Part shown: piece after piece, positions 62,476-64,000 of the stretch
Layout: every line of letters starts with the position of its first letter
Position numbering within the stretch: position 1 is the first letter of the stretch
Assembly (NCBI GenBank): GCA_904063045.1
Contig: CAJFCJ010000016.1
Coordinates: 248,001-312,000, forward strand
Origin: Dimorphilus gyrociliatus
Lineage: Eukaryota; Annelida; Polychaeta; Dinophilidae
Direction of reading: 5' to 3'
Length of the DNA stretch: 64,000 bases
Program-made: the position numbers and the translations under genes
Notes under the pieces: generated by a model
Database searches by the model: none
Told to the model about the DNA's origin: nothing
What the model saw: the letters and a program-made list of their open reading frames with translations, nothing else

Positions 62476-64000
62476 ATGAACGCCGATACGCCTCGACCGT
62501 CCAGCGCGAGCTCTTCCAGGTAATAATCGTTACGTATTGCATTTATTGCTTGATATTTATATGATATAAGGTATCTTATTTAATATTATAATTTGTTGTT
62601 GTTTACAAGAGTTTTAGAAGAAAATAGGTAAAAATCGTTGAAACTGTTTTGAACATTTCCCTTAGGGGATAATTAATTTAATATACGTTTAAAGATATAA
62701 TTATCAAGTATTTCGTTTGGCTATGTAAATAAGTATATATACGTAGTTTATAGAATAAACAATCTATATACATAAATTGAAAGAATTCACAAATTTTGTT
62801 TGTTTGAACTGTTGAAATTCTTTTCCTTTCTTTTGTGGATTTTTAAGAGTTTAGACTATTTTATACATTATTTTATATTTTATTACGAGAAAGGAGAGAA
62901 TCCATATAAAAAAATTTTCCATTAAATTATTCAAGTAGTGGAATAGAGGACTTGGGACTGAATTGAGTCAATTGACTATGTTACACAATGTATAGTATAA
63001 TAGCGAATATAGGTAAAAGAAGGAAAAAAAAAGCTGTAGCTTTTAGATATTCTCTATCTTAATTTATTATTTAAATAAATGATAGGACAAATCAAAAAAA
63101 TAATAATAAAATACTTGCGATATTTCTCAAAAAAGATCGGGAAGACCGGAAAGGATTAAAAGACTAGTGAACGAAATTGATTTAAGCGATGAAGATGATG
63201 AGGGGGACGCTTGGGAAGATGATAAATTTTTCGAAGAATATTTAAGGAAAAGTAATTATTTAAGGAGGAGAGGAACTCAAGAATCTAATTCTTTATCGGA
63301 TTACGAGAGTGTTGATAATTTTTCTACAACCGTTTCTTGCTGTAGTTATAGATCGATAGAAAAGTTTGTTAAAGATTTAACGTCATCCTTTTCCTTGAAA
63401 AAAGATAAAATACGTGCTATTTATAGTTGGCTAGTTCATAATTACAATAGGGTTGATTGCTGCAGAATTAGAAGAGAACTTACTCTTCTAAAAATGTGCT
63501 CATTAGTAAATATTCAATGTGAAATTGTTCATGGGTATAGGAAATCTGAAAATTTTATTCCTGGAGATAAATTAAATGAATTGTATCGCCATCAATGGAA
63601 CTTAGTGACTTTTGACGACATAAACGGCTTAATAGATGTAAAAACTGCCTTCTCGGAACCGTACGGAATAGATTATTTTTTCCTTACTAAGCCGGAAAAT
63701 CTTATAATTTCTCACCTTCCGGACAAAGTCGAACATCAACTTTTAGCGAATAAAATTAATGAAGAGAAATTTAGAAATTCCATAAGATCTTGGCCTGCAA
63801 AATTTGCTCTTTCAATCAAAACTTTGGCACCTATGGACGGAGTAGGCTTTATCCAAACAAAAACCGGTAAATTTTCTGTAAAACTAAGAGCAAGACGTCA
63901 TAGTTTGTCCAGCACCCTTGTTGTCATAGGCCTACACGGAGAGAAAAGGGTAGATGAGTACGTTGACCATAGAATATCGAATATTGAAGAGGAGGAAGTT
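62476..64000 (+). CDS. Kyphoscoliosis-peptidase-like (transglutaminase-like) protein, 5' part, runs off window
   Basis: Exon 1 (62476-62519) encodes MNADTPRPSSASSSR. After a 616-nt intron, exon 2 (from 63136) reads on to the window end in phase. An acidic stretch (LSDEDDEGDAWEDDKFFEEY) precedes the transglutaminase-like region: DKIRAIYSWLVHNYNRVD, LLKMCSLVNIQCEIVHGYRK, ELYRHQWNLVTFDDINGLID and YGIDYFFLTKPENLIISHLP. These match KY and hillarin, including the Y-F-F-L-T-x-P block. A second, beta-type domain follows (SIKTLAPMDGVGFIQTKTG, KFSVKLRARR). The catalytic His and Asp positions are kept, but the Cys block NCDGYA of the family is missing (see findings). KY-family proteins act at muscle or cytoskeletal attachment sites. 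The 3' end is outside the window. Confidence 0.7.

Overview
This is nuclear DNA of an invertebrate animal with a compact, AT-rich genome. About 28 protein-coding genes lie within 64 kb, most cut by many short introns (often 45-65 nt, GT...AG). Many neighbours are head-to-head with only a few hundred bases between start codons. Typically metazoan genes are present (IgLON/lachesin-type Ig protein, GPCR, SLP-76/BLNK-like SH2 adaptor, LAMTOR1, FAPP2, kyphoscoliosis-peptidase-like protein). The compactness and the ARM-TIR gene would fit a small lophotrochozoan such as a miniaturised annelid, but that placement is inference. All calls come from reading spliced translations by eye; no database search was run.

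Layout. 1-5.6 kb: 5' end of TTF2 (-), CLASRP (+), UFD1 (-). 5.8-11.6 kb: SV2-like transporter (+), a small CARD protein (-), MOSPD2 (+). 11.7-17.4 kb: WDR92/DNAAF10 (-), IgLON-like cell-surface protein (+), ACAD9 (-). 18-26.7 kb: IST1 (+), an RNA-ligase-like nucleotidyltransferase (-), an orphan charged protein (-), LAMTOR1 (+), PEX13 (+), a membrane protein with a predicted extracytoplasmic C2H2 finger (-). 27.4-33 kb: DCAF10 (+), RTCB (-), DNAJB9 (+), an intronless SLC35C1-like GDP-fucose transporter (-). 34-40.4 kb: PDE6D (-), MRPL53 (+), an SH2 adaptor (-), a class A GPCR (-). 41.6-49.1 kb: a long gene (-) encoding ARM repeats, a TIR domain and a C-terminal SAM domain. 51-58.5 kb: CDC27/APC3 (+) and PLEKHA8/FAPP2 (+). 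59.5 kb to the end: an orphan type I membrane protein (+) and the 5' part of a kyphoscoliosis-peptidase-like gene (+).

Most genes are unrelated housekeeping genes packed together. They touch on protein degradation (UFD1, CDC27, DCAF10), lysosome and ESCRT function (LAMTOR1, IST1), peroxisomes (PEX13), mitochondria (ACAD9, MRPL53), secretory-pathway glycosylation and folding (SLC35C1, DNAJB9), cilia and prenyl-protein traffic (WDR92, PDE6D) and RNA processing (CLASRP, RTCB, the second ligase). The less ordinary items are the ARM-TIR-SAM gene, an ACAD9 that has lost its catalytic glutamate, the RNA-ligase-like gene, two orphan membrane proteins, a hairpin-forming repeat with telomeric repeats in its loop, and an over-represented TAGGCCTA palindrome.
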